From Chryseobacterium sp. JUb7 (GTDB lineage: Bacteria; Bacteroidota; Bacteroidia; Flavobacteriales; Weeksellaceae), in the NCBI RefSeq assembly GCF_024806495.1, contig NZ_JANUFF010000006.1, forward strand, positions 124,001 to 188,000: 64,000 bases of DNA. Reading direction: 5' to 3'. The first letter of the stretch is position 1. Every line of letters begins with the position of its first letter. A program made the position numbers and the translations under genes. This document shows, piece after piece, positions 9,239 to 16,976 of the stretch. The notes under the pieces were generated by a model. It had not been told where the DNA came from. It saw nothing but the letters and a program-made list of their open reading frames with translations, and did no database searches.

Positions 9239-9535
9239 TCAAAAAAGAGGTTTACAGTTAGCTTCAAATTCCTCAATTATCATCGACTCAAATAGGTCAA
9301 AATGATGTGAAAGTATATTGTCGAGGTAGGCATAGAGAGGGATCTTATCTCCGCCAATGATTTGGGCAATCCGGGATAAACGTTGGTGGTACTCTTCCCG
9401 TAAATAGATACTTTTTTCACCTCTTTTTTCCATATTTTTTTTGTCTAGGAACAACTTTTCATATGTTCCCTTAGCAATTCCTGTTTCTTGATTTACCTTA
9501 ATAGTAACTTCAACTTTGTTTTGTGTCTTTTTCAT
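9239..9535 (-). CDS. DUF3408 family protein (TraC/TraB type)
   Basis: A 98-aa protein read from the ATG at 9535. A TTG nine codon positions nearer the upstream stop is possible but less likely. The conserved C-terminal half, IYLREEYHQRLSRIAQIIGG and YAYLDNILSHHF, is the DUF3408 signature, which resembles a ribbon-helix-helix-like fold. Two such genes normally follow traA. They are probably DNA-binding partners of the ParA-like TraA, but that is an inference. It is the shorter paralogue of the next gene, sharing the pattern Y+R.E.H.RL..I with it. Confidence 0.85.
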   Translation of the reverse strand: MKKTQNKVEVTIKVNQETGIAKGTYEKLFLDKKNMEKRGEKSIYLREEYHQRLSRIAQIIGGDKIPLYAYLDNILSHHFDLFESMIIEEFEANCKPLF

Positions 9536-9541
9536 TGTCAA

Positions 9542-9943
9542 TTATATTATCGGTTTAAAGCGGTCATTAAAGTAATCAGTGATGTCACCCCCAAATTCCC
9601 TGAAATGATATTCCAAAATATTGTCTATGTAAGAGTACAGCGTTACTTTATCTTCCCTTGTCAATTGTACGATCCGAAGCAAACGTTCATGGAATTCCGA
9701 TCGAATGTATACAACCTTACCACTTCTTCCCGAAGGAAAACGGTTGACCAGAAACGTTTCTTCATAATCAACTTTCTTAGCTAATGATGATTTTGCCCGT
9801 TCGCGGGGTTTGCTCTCTTTTGGTTCATCCTGTTTATCGATAATCTTATCTAGAGTCGGCTCATCCCCACTCATAATCTGCATGAGATAATCTTCATCGA
9901 CGACAGGTCTGTCAAAATCTTTTCGTTCCTTTCCTCTTGTCAT
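9542..9943 (-). CDS. DUF3408 family protein (TraB type)
   Basis: A 133-aa protein with a charged, low-complexity N-terminus and a C-terminal DUF3408 domain (VYIRSEFHERLLRIVQLTRE, YSYIDNILEYHF). It directly follows traA (gap 11 nt) and precedes its shorter paralogue by 6 nt. Together with traA this makes the traA-B-C arrangement known from CTnDOT-like elements. A partner role for TraA in DNA partition or transfer initiation is plausible but unproven. Confidence 0.85.
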   Translation of the reverse strand: MTRGKERKDFDRPVVDEDYLMQIMSGDEPTLDKIIDKQDEPKESKPRERAKSSLAKKVDYEETFLVNRFPSGRSGKVVYIRSEFHERLLRIVQLTREDKVTLYSYIDNILEYHFREFGGDITDYFNDRFKPII

Positions 9944-9954
9944 TTCTTTAAAAT

Positions 9955-10722
9955 TTATAGGTGAATGATCTTTAGAAACTCCGTTATAAATAGGTCAAAG
10001 CGGGTAACCTTCAATAGCTGCAATTCAGCTGGTAGCAGACTGGATCGAAAAACGTAATTAATCGTATCATCCGTCTCTTTTCTAAACCGCTTACTATCCC
10101 GAATACCTGTTTTCATCATATGTAAACCAAGCTCCTCGATCACCTCTTGGTATGCATTGTAGAGACCTGTCTTTTCACGTCCATCAACTTGGTTCCAAAA
10201 CAGCCAGAGGGCTAGCCTTTCGTTCTCATCATCTGAGGGAGGAAGTTGAAGAAAGGCCTTACTGAATGCAAGTGTACTCTCCACGACAAGACGATCAGCA
10301 GTGATCGGAGAAAAAATAAAATCCATCGACTTTAGCGCAGATAAAACTCCTTTTGTATTGGCTGTACCCGGTAAATCAAAGAATACAATATCTGGCTCAA
10401 CAGAAAGCTGACTTATATTCTCTAAAGCTGTTTCCAGAGCTATATCCGCCTTACTCTTAATAATCGGGTAAGCTTTCTTATTAATGGTCTGGAATTGCTT
10501 CATAGCGGCCTTTTTGTGATATCCACTATTCATGACACTTACTTTATCTCTTTCTCGCATATTACTCAGACTATGCTGTGGGAAGTCACAGTCCATAACC
10601 ACAACATTAAAACCTAGCCGATAATGCAGCATACTTGCCAGCAAAGTTGTGATTGTGGACTTCCCCACTCCTCCTTTTTGCGTATAAATGCTGACTTTTA
10701 AAGTTTTCTTCTTTTTTTCCAT
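9955..10722 (-). CDS. traA: TraA, ParA-family ATPase
   Basis: A 255-aa protein with the deviant Walker A motif KGGVGKST at residues 14-21, a DCDFPQHS stretch equivalent to the ParA A' motif, and DIVFFDLPG as Walker B. These identify a ParA/MinD-type ATPase. In Bacteroidota conjugative elements this protein is called TraA and starts the transfer operon; related proteins position DNA or protein complexes. It heads the minus-strand block and faces away from mobA across a 660-nt regulatory gap. Confidence 0.9.
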   Translation of the reverse strand: MEKKKKTLKVSIYTQKGGVGKSTITTLLASMLHYRLGFNVVVMDCDFPQHSLSNMRERDKVSVMNSGYHKKAAMKQFQTINKKAYPIIKSKADIALETALENISQLSVEPDIVFFDLPGTANTKGVLSALKSMDFIFSPITADRLVVESTLAFSKAFLQLPPSDDENERLALWLFWNQVDGREKTGLYNAYQEVIEELGLHMMKTGIRDSKRFRKETDDTINYVFRSSLLPAELQLLKVTRFDLFITEFLKIIHL

Positions 10723-10948
10723 TGCTTATATATTATTAATCATTTTAAAACATAACTCCACAAGTGGGAACACAGAAATATATTTTACCTTTTTAACTTC
10801 TAAAATCGCTGTGTACAAAAACTTATACATAAGTTGTTCTATTACCTTTTGTATAATTACCAAGTAGGAAATATGCCCATAAAAAAAATTGTAAAAACAT
10901 ATAGCTATAGCTACAAAAGACATTTTGGGAATTTTACCGCTTTTACAC

Positions 10949-10976
10949 TTTTATGTTTTTATGTTTTTATGTTTTT
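10949..10976. repeat. Short tandem repeat, TTTTTATG about three times
   Basis: Consecutive copies of an 8-bp unit (TTTTATG, TTTTTATG, TTTTTATG, TTTTT) lie about 230 nt upstream of traA. Such a run is prone to slippage and could alter promoter spacing. The rest of 10723-11130 is AT-rich with no convincing gene; only short spurious frames are present. Confidence 0.6.
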
Positions 10977-11130
10977 AAAACCTAATACTTTTATTACCTA
11001 CTTATTGACATGTTACCTTCCTGACCAAAATGAAGGTTTACCAATCTTCCCCATTTGTTGTAAAGGAAAACAGTTTTAATAGGCATTAATGCTATCAGGA
11101 ACATACTAACCTATCTTTTCCGAAATTGAC

Positions 11131-11288
11131 TTAATCCTTTTAGGATTAACTTCTACTGTAGTATTTCTTTTATTTCTGTTCCCGTGAACAGAGCAAGTTG
11201 TGTTTTGAGTGCCTCAAAACTCGTTTTGTGCCCCAAAACGACTTGCTCCTGCCGAGAGCTAAGTACATCCTCCGAAGTCGTATGTACT
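11131..11288. other. Candidate origin of transfer (nested inverted repeats upstream of mobA)
   Basis: Six inverted repeats are packed into 158 nt before the relaxosome genes: TTAATCC/GGATTAA (11131-11149), CTGTTC/GAACAG (11176-11191), GTTTTGAG/CTCAAAAC (11202-11220), CGTTTTG/CAAAACG (11222-11240), an outer pair GAGCAAGT/ACTTGCTC (11191-11248) enclosing the last two, and AGTACAT/ATGTACT (11262-11288). Relaxases of this type nick next to such repeats, and oriT usually lies beside mobA/mobB. The nick position cannot be read from sequence alone. Confidence 0.55.
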
Positions 11289-11386
11289 ATTTAATTTTTT
11301 TATCAACTATTGTCTTCTTTTCGGCTATTAAACGCCGACTTAGGAAAGAATAGGTAAAAACCTGGTTTGTTGTTTTTAAAACAGAT

Positions 11387-11830
11387 ATGTTTTGGCAAAA
11401 AGATATGAAAGCTCATCACAAAGGCGGGAGAAATCCAAAAATAAACAGAGCGATACACCGCTATGTATTCCGATTGACCGAGACAGAAAACACTAGGTTT
11501 TTATCACTTTTCGAGCAGAGCGGATTGGATACAAAAGCAAAGTTTATTGTCTCATTATTATTTGAGAGACGCATAAAATCAATTAAAATAGATGCTGGCG
11601 CAAACGAATACACAACAAAATTATCGCATTTCTTCGCACAATTCAGAGCCATCGGCGTAAATTATAACCAGGTTGTTAAGGTGCTACATACAAACTTCAG
11701 TGATAAAAAAACCATACTTTATGTTGGTAAATTGGAAAAACATACCCTTGAATTAGCCAATTTATGTAAGGAAATACTGATTCTCACCAAACAGTTTGAA
11801 ACAGAGTACCTGCTAAAAAAAGAAAATTAA
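11387..11830 (+). CDS. mobA: MobA-type relaxosome accessory protein
   Basis: A 147-aa basic protein. The N-terminal part (GGRNPKINRAIHRYVFRLTE, then F..LFEQSGLDTKAKFIVSLL) fits the ribbon-helix-helix/MobC-like relaxosome family, and the second half (FFAQFRAIGVNYNQVVKVLH) is the conserved helical part seen in plasmid mobilisation proteins. It would bind oriT and help the relaxase nick. Its stop overlaps the mobB start by 1 nt (TAATGG), a classic coupled pair. A second ATG at 11405 is an alternative start. Confidence 0.85.
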   Translation: MFWQKDMKAHHKGGRNPKINRAIHRYVFRLTETENTRFLSLFEQSGLDTKAKFIVSLLFERRIKSIKIDAGANEYTTKLSHFFAQFRAIGVNYNQVVKVLHTNFSDKKTILYVGKLEKHTLELANLCKEILILTKQFETEYLLKKEN

Positions 11831-13107
11831 TGGTCGCAAAAATCGGAAGAGGAACTAATATATATGGAGCTTTACTGTACAACCACAGCAAAGTTCTCAA
11901 TAATAATGGCGAGATTTTGCACCTTCATCATATGAAGGAAACTGCTGACGGAAATTATACGGCAATGCAACTCTTAACTTCTTTTGCCCCTTATTTACTG
12001 GCAAATAAAAACACCGAAAAAACAGCGCTTCATATTTCACTTAATCCAGATCCAAACGATAGTATTTCTGATGAGGACTATATAAAGATTGCTGAGGAAT
12101 ACATGCAAAAATTGGGCTATGGCGAACAACCTTATGTCGTCTTCAAGCATACTGACATCGAACGTACGCATATACACATTGTATCAACAACAGTTGATTG
12201 TAAGGGTATTAAAATTCCGGATTCATTTGAAAAGAAAAAATCAATGGATATCTGTAGAGAACTCGAAACAAAGTTTAACCTATCGCCTGCACCTGAAAAG
12301 CAGTTCTTTGAGTCCAGCATCCCATTAAATCCTGTTAATTTTGCCACAGGAAATATCAAAGCTCAGATCGCATCAATTGTTCGTCATCTTCCAAAATATT
12401 ACCAATTCCAGAGCCTGGGCAGTTACAACGCATTGTTGTCACTTTTTAATATAACGTCTGAGTACATCAAAAAGGAACACCGAGGGGAAATCAAAGAGGG
12501 GTTGGTTTATTTCGCTACAGATGAAAATGGGAATAAAGTAAGCAATCCCTTTAAATCTTCATTGTTTGGTAAACAGTCCGGCTTAAAAGAACTCAGAGCG
12601 CATTTTGATAAAAGCAAGGAAAAGAGCGCATCAGCAAAATCTTCGCTTACGCAAATTATAGTGCAAGCAATGCAGCTAAATTCAAACGAAAAGACCTTTA
12701 AGGAATATTTGATCCAACATGGAATTAACACTGTTATCAGGAGAAATGAGCAAGACCGAATTTACGGCATTACCTTCATAGACCATAATACAAGGAATGT
12801 GTTTAACGGTTCCCAACTAGGAAAGCAATTCTCAGCGAATGTCTTTCAAGAACTATTTTCTAGTCACGACTTAAAACTGAACCAAAATAAAATAGTACAG
12901 CCAATTATTATTAATCAGACAAATTCAACTAATAATACGGCCACATCAGATAACTTACATCCGTTTTTTGATTTTATGGTAAATCTTTCTAACATTGATG
13001 GTTTTGGGTTCCTCGAATCACTACTCACTGGCACATTTGCCGAAGATCCCGAAGAGCAAGCCTTTGAATATCAGATGAAGAAAAAACGAAAAAAACGCCC
13101 CACCTGA
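11830..13107 (+). CDS. mobB: MobB relaxase (MOBP-type mobilisation nuclease)
   Basis: A 425-aa protein starting MVAKIGRGTNIYGALLYNHS, the typical opening of Bacteroidota MobB relaxases. The histidine triad is visible as HTDIERTHIHIV with H107, H114 and H116, which coordinates the metal for strand nicking. The catalytic tyrosine is expected near the N-terminus (Y12 or Y17). The C-terminal half is less conserved and ends in a lysine-rich tail. The protein nicks oriT, stays covalently attached to the strand and is led to the channel by the coupling protein MobC downstream. Confidence 0.92.
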   Translation: MVAKIGRGTNIYGALLYNHSKVLNNNGEILHLHHMKETADGNYTAMQLLTSFAPYLLANKNTEKTALHISLNPDPNDSISDEDYIKIAEEYMQKLGYGEQPYVVFKHTDIERTHIHIVSTTVDCKGIKIPDSFEKKKSMDICRELETKFNLSPAPEKQFFESSIPLNPVNFATGNIKAQIASIVRHLPKYYQFQSLGSYNALLSLFNITSEYIKKEHRGEIKEGLVYFATDENGNKVSNPFKSSLFGKQSGLKELRAHFDKSKEKSASAKSSLTQIIVQAMQLNSNEKTFKEYLIQHGINTVIRRNEQDRIYGITFIDHNTRNVFNGSQLGKQFSANVFQELFSSHDLKLNQNKIVQPIIINQTNSTNNTATSDNLHPFFDFMVNLSNIDGFGFLESLLTGTFAEDPEEQAFEYQMKKKRKKRPT

Positions 13108-13143
13108 TAATCGCCAGCAAAAGCGTCAGAAAGATGGTACAAC

Positions 13144-13431
13144 CTACAAAAAACCGTAAGTGGCCCACATTTCCTGAATACGGTCTTCTAATCTCTCTGC
13201 CATATATGAACTTTTATAGACGCGATCCTGCCATATTTCAACGCACCAATATCCCAGTTCATCATTCCACCATACAAGCCCGTGAAAATTACTGGCCGTA
13301 AATTCAGCACAGTAATTCTTTCCCTGTATCCACGATGCCACATTATAATCCACCTCATTATCAAAATTTGAAAAGACCGACCATTTTTGGTATATAACAA
13401 ACTTTTTAGGTATCCTCAAATCTACTTTCAT
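13144..13431 (-). CDS. Small hypothetical protein between mobB and mobC
   Basis: A 95-aa protein on the strand opposite to the mob genes, rich in Trp and Tyr (FHGLVWWNDELGYWCVEIWQ), with no signal peptide or membrane helix. It lies 36 nt from the mobB end, convergent with it. I do not recognise a family. The high aromatic content and compact length suggest a real folded protein, perhaps paired with the next small gene in the same direction. Confidence 0.6.
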   Translation of the reverse strand: MKVDLRIPKKFVIYQKWSVFSNFDNEVDYNVASWIQGKNYCAEFTASNFHGLVWWNDELGYWCVEIWQDRVYKSSYMAERLEDRIQEMWATYGFL

Positions 13432-13495
13432 AAATGACCTATAATTTTTATTGACTGAATTCCCAAAAATGTAGACGATTAGGCTAACTTGGATA

Positions 13496-13750
13496 TCATA
13501 ACCTATAACGAAGCGCTATTTGGCGCCAGATGTCTTCTGCCAGATCCTTATCTTCGCCATGTGCAAAATGCCATTTTCCATCTCGCTTAATAAGAGTCTG
13601 AACCAGCCCATCTAATAAAACAGAAAATTCTTCTTGGTCCTTCGTTAAATTTTTTTTCAATAAAACAATCTGGAAATCACGGTTTTTAAATGTAATCCTA
13701 AAAGTCTGCTTATTAAAATGTTCTTCATATTGTCCGATTGTATCCAGCAT
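13496..13750 (-). CDS. Small hypothetical protein, upstream partner of the 95-aa gene
   Basis: An 84-aa protein (MLDTIGQYEEHFNKQTFRIT at the start, WRQIALRYRL at the end) with alternating beta-like segments and a charged helix. It is read in the same direction as the 95-aa gene 64 nt downstream, so the two probably form a small operon inserted between mobB and mobC. The function is unknown. Regulation of transfer or an anti-restriction or anti-defence role would be guesses from position alone. Confidence 0.6.
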   Translation of the reverse strand: MLDTIGQYEEHFNKQTFRITFKNRDFQIVLLKKNLTKDQEEFSVLLDGLVQTLIKRDGKWHFAHGEDKDLAEDIWRQIALRYRL

Positions 13751-13981
13751 GATAATATATTTACTTTCGAAATTCTTTTTAATAATATGAATTTTGTCTC
13801 AAAATAGAAATTCTCTGAAAATATTCCAATTTTAAAAACCCACATTCAAACCAATTTTTCGTGTCTCTAAAAACTTGTTTTTATCCTTGATATAAGACAT
13901 TACAGGACAACTTATACCGCTTGGAACAACTTCCCAAATTTTCATCCGCAGAGATAATATCTATGGTGAAAATTTTCACTT

Positions 13982-15967
13982 ATGCAAGAAGACGATTTGC
14001 GAGGATTAGCCAAAATTATGGCCTTTATGCGCGCAGTAAGTATCCTATTGGTACTTATGAATTTCTACTGGTTCTGTTATTCTTTTTTCTACGACCAGGG
14101 ATGGACACTTGAGGTTCTGGAAAGGATATTAAAGAACTTTCAAAGGACAGCCGGCCTGTTCGACAATTCGCTATATAGTAAAGTATTTGCGTTGATCTTA
14201 TTGGCGCTCAGTTGCCTTGGGACCAAAGGTGTAAAAAATGAAAAAATTAAATGGAAAAACATTTACATATGCCTGATATCCGGTTCAGTTCTTTTTCTTT
14301 TAAATTTTCCACTCCTTAAAATTTCAAATCCTCTTTATATACTTACTACTTCAGCGGGATTTATCCTGCTGATGGTAGCTGGCTTATGGATGAGCAGGCT
14401 ACTAAAAAACAGGTTAATGGACGACCCTTTCAACAACGAAAATGAAAGTTTCATGCAGGAAAGCCGTCTTATCGAAAATGAATACTCCGTTAATCTACCT
14501 ACACAATTCTATTATCAAGGAAAATGGAACGATGGATGGATAAATGTTGTTAATCCTTTCCGTGCTGCAATAGTCGCCGGTACTCCAGGATCAGGAAAAA
14601 GTTATGCTATTATAAACAATTATATCAAGCAGCACATTGAGAAAGGATTCTCTATGTATGTATTCGATTTCAAATTCGACGATCTTTCATTAATCGTATA
14701 TAACCATTTGTTAAAACATTATGATAAGTATAACGTCAAACCACAGTTTTACGTCTTAAACTTTGATGATCCCCGTCGCAGTCATCGATGTAATCCTTTA
14801 AGCCCCTCATTTTTGAGTGATATTTCCGATGCGTACGAATCTGCATATACGATAATGTTAAATTTAAACAGGACATGGATTCAGAAACAGGGAGATTTTT
14901 TTGTAGAATCACCCATCATTCTGCTCGCCTCCATTATTTGGTTCCTCAAGATATATCAAAACGGTATCTATTGTACGTTTCCCCATGCCATTGAACTTCT
15001 GAATAAGAAATACTCCGATCTATTTACGATTCTGACAAGCTATCCAGAACTTGAGAACTACTTAAGCCCTTTTTTGGATGCGTGGGAAGGTGGAGCGCAA
15101 GACCAGCTACAGGGTCAGATCGCATCCGCAAAAATACCATTATCAAGAATTATATCTCCAAAATTATATTGGGTAATGACCGGAGATGATTTTTCACTTG
15201 ACATAAATAATCCAAATGAACCCAAGATCTTATGTGTTGGTAGTAACCCGGACAGGCAAAATATATATTCCGCTGCGCTAGGACTTTATAATTCAAGAAT
15301 TGTTCGTCTAATCAATAAAAAAAAGCAGCTAAAGTGCTCCCTGATTATCGATGAGCTACCCCAAATTTATTTTCGAGGCTTGGATAACTTGATTGCCTCC
15401 GCCAGAAGTAATTTAATATCCGTATGCTTGGGATTACAAGACTTTTCAATGTTAACGAGAGATTATGGCGATAAAGAATCTAAAGTAATCCAAAATATAG
15501 TAGGTAATATTTTCGCGGGACAAGTGGTTGGCGACACTGCAAAAACATTGTCAGAAAGGTTCGGGAAAATTGTACAAAAAAGACAATCCATCAGTATAAA
15601 CAGAAATGATACCAGTTCTTCCATTTCCACACAGCTCGATAGTTTGATTCCTGCATCAAAGATTTCAACCTTATCACAGGGTATGTTCGTCGGAGCCGTA
15701 GCGGACAATTTTGGTGAAAAAATAGAACAAAAGATATTTCACGCCCAGATCATAGTGGATACAGAAAAGGTAGCTAATGAAACGAAAAATTTTAAGCCTA
15801 TTCCACAGATACGATCCTTTCTATCCGAATCTGGGGCAGATATTATGGAACAGGAAATTAACGAAAATTACCGGCAGATAAAATTGGATGTTTCGATTAT
15901 AATTTCGAACGAATTGACGAGAATTGAAAATGATCCTGAACTGGCTCATTTAATCCGACAGGAATGA
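13982..15967 (+). CDS. mobC: MobC, VirD4/TraG-type coupling protein
   Basis: A 661-aa protein with membrane helices at about residues 15-37, 66-80, 94-112 and 118-138, then a cytoplasmic ATPase domain. Walker A is GTPGSGKS at residues 200-207 and Walker B is CSLIIDELPQ. Conserved LLASIIWFLKIYQNG and QGQIASAKIPLSRI segments are typical of the YWPxxD-type coupling proteins of Bacteroidota called MobC. It brings the relaxase-DNA complex to the type IV channel and powers DNA export. Length and motifs are complete. An in-frame start upstream is not supported because 13751-13981 is AT-rich and lacks a family-like extension. Confidence 0.92.
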   Translation: MQEDDLRGLAKIMAFMRAVSILLVLMNFYWFCYSFFYDQGWTLEVLERILKNFQRTAGLFDNSLYSKVFALILLALSCLGTKGVKNEKIKWKNIYICLISGSVLFLLNFPLLKISNPLYILTTSAGFILLMVAGLWMSRLLKNRLMDDPFNNENESFMQESRLIENEYSVNLPTQFYYQGKWNDGWINVVNPFRAAIVAGTPGSGKSYAIINNYIKQHIEKGFSMYVFDFKFDDLSLIVYNHLLKHYDKYNVKPQFYVLNFDDPRRSHRCNPLSPSFLSDISDAYESAYTIMLNLNRTWIQKQGDFFVESPIILLASIIWFLKIYQNGIYCTFPHAIELLNKKYSDLFTILTSYPELENYLSPFLDAWEGGAQDQLQGQIASAKIPLSRIISPKLYWVMTGDDFSLDINNPNEPKILCVGSNPDRQNIYSAALGLYNSRIVRLINKKKQLKCSLIIDELPQIYFRGLDNLIASARSNLISVCLGLQDFSMLTRDYGDKESKVIQNIVGNIFAGQVVGDTAKTLSERFGKIVQKRQSISINRNDTSSSISTQLDSLIPASKISTLSQGMFVGAVADNFGEKIEQKIFHAQIIVDTEKVANETKNFKPIPQIRSFLSESGADIMEQEINENYRQIKLDVSIIISNELTRIENDPELAHLIRQE

Positions 15968-16083
15968 TTTCAATACGATGAAGGATAACCCGAGAGCATA
16001 GGCTGAGAATGTACCCTCCTATCTCCCACTGATCATAACGAACCTACCATTTACTAATAGAAATTAAAAAAAATAAATTTAAT

Positions 16084-16926
16084 ATGGATTCAATCAAACC
16101 TAAACAATCTACAACTAAAACCTTATATCACGGAACCAACAGCGATTTTAATGAATTTTCACTAGAATATCTAGGCCAAAATACAGATAGAGACAATTGT
16201 CATCGGGGTATTCATTTAACGGAGGAAATTGGTATAGCACAACTTTTTGGTGAAAAAGTTTTTGAGTGTCAGGTTCACCTAAAAAAATGCCTGAATTTGG
16301 ATGATGTCTTTGGCTGCGCTGACCAAGCACCCGACATTGTTAATATTGTATTTGAAGAGGATATTACCGATCCTAATGAAGCTTTGGAATTTATAGATGA
16401 TAATATCGGATTAGGGGAATATATGGAATTTATGGAAGCCTTTAACTCACAAGATAACCTCAATATGTTTAAAGAACGTGGTTACGATCATATTATAGCT
16501 GGATTTGCCAGGGATAAAGTAGAATATTGCATTTTTGAACCTGCTGAAATTTCAATTCTTAATAAGGATTTTATTTCTCTTTTTTCAAAGAATGCGTACC
16601 TTTCTGTACTGCCTGCGAATTCCCGTCAGATTGAAAATATTTTAAAAGCTCTACAATCAACGAATGATCGGGAATTAAATATCCTGTATAAGCAACTGTT
16701 AAAAAATATCAATAGTATTCCCAACAAAATAGACGGTTTTGAAATAGATAATTTAAAAAAGCTAAAGATACTGGCTGGGAAAGATAATACAGAAGGTTCT
16801 CTGTGCTATTCTATAAATAAGGGGAAACTATATCGAGAGTTGCCTGGTACGCTGGACGGAAAATCGCCAGTTCTAAAGCTGTCTGCCGATAAAGTCAAAA
16901 ATAAGGGCTTAGGAATCTCACGATAA
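16084..16926 (+). CDS. ADP-ribosyltransferase-like (ART-PolyVal type) protein of the conjugative element
   Basis: A 280-aa protein. Residues 14-25 (LYHGTNSDFNEF), 41-55 (RGIHLTEEIGIAQLF) and 132-158 (RGYDHIIAGF, then VEYCIFEPAEISIL) reproduce the three-block pattern of ART-fold domains of the kind found in polyvalent proteins of phages and conjugative elements: an H-G-T strand, a G-x-H-x-T block and a closing Y-x-I-F-x-P-x-x-I strand. Such enzymes transfer ADP-ribose from NAD to targets in the recipient, but catalysis is not shown here. The C-terminal 100 residues are helical and unrecognised. The gene lies after mobC and is convergent with the giant helicase gene. Confidence 0.6.
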   Translation: MDSIKPKQSTTKTLYHGTNSDFNEFSLEYLGQNTDRDNCHRGIHLTEEIGIAQLFGEKVFECQVHLKKCLNLDDVFGCADQAPDIVNIVFEEDITDPNEALEFIDDNIGLGEYMEFMEAFNSQDNLNMFKERGYDHIIAGFARDKVEYCIFEPAEISILNKDFISLFSKNAYLSVLPANSRQIENILKALQSTNDRELNILYKQLLKNINSIPNKIDGFEIDNLKKLKILAGKDNTEGSLCYSINKGKLYRELPGTLDGKSPVLKLSADKVKNKGLGISR

Positions 16927-16976
16927 ACCATTAACTGTACAGCAATTCACATTTTTCTTCTAAAGGACCTTTAAAA

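Noticed and set aside
10834..11079. 81-codon plus-strand frame upstream of the mob genes
   Set aside because: Low-complexity AT-rich translation across the traA control region and the octamer run, no family features.
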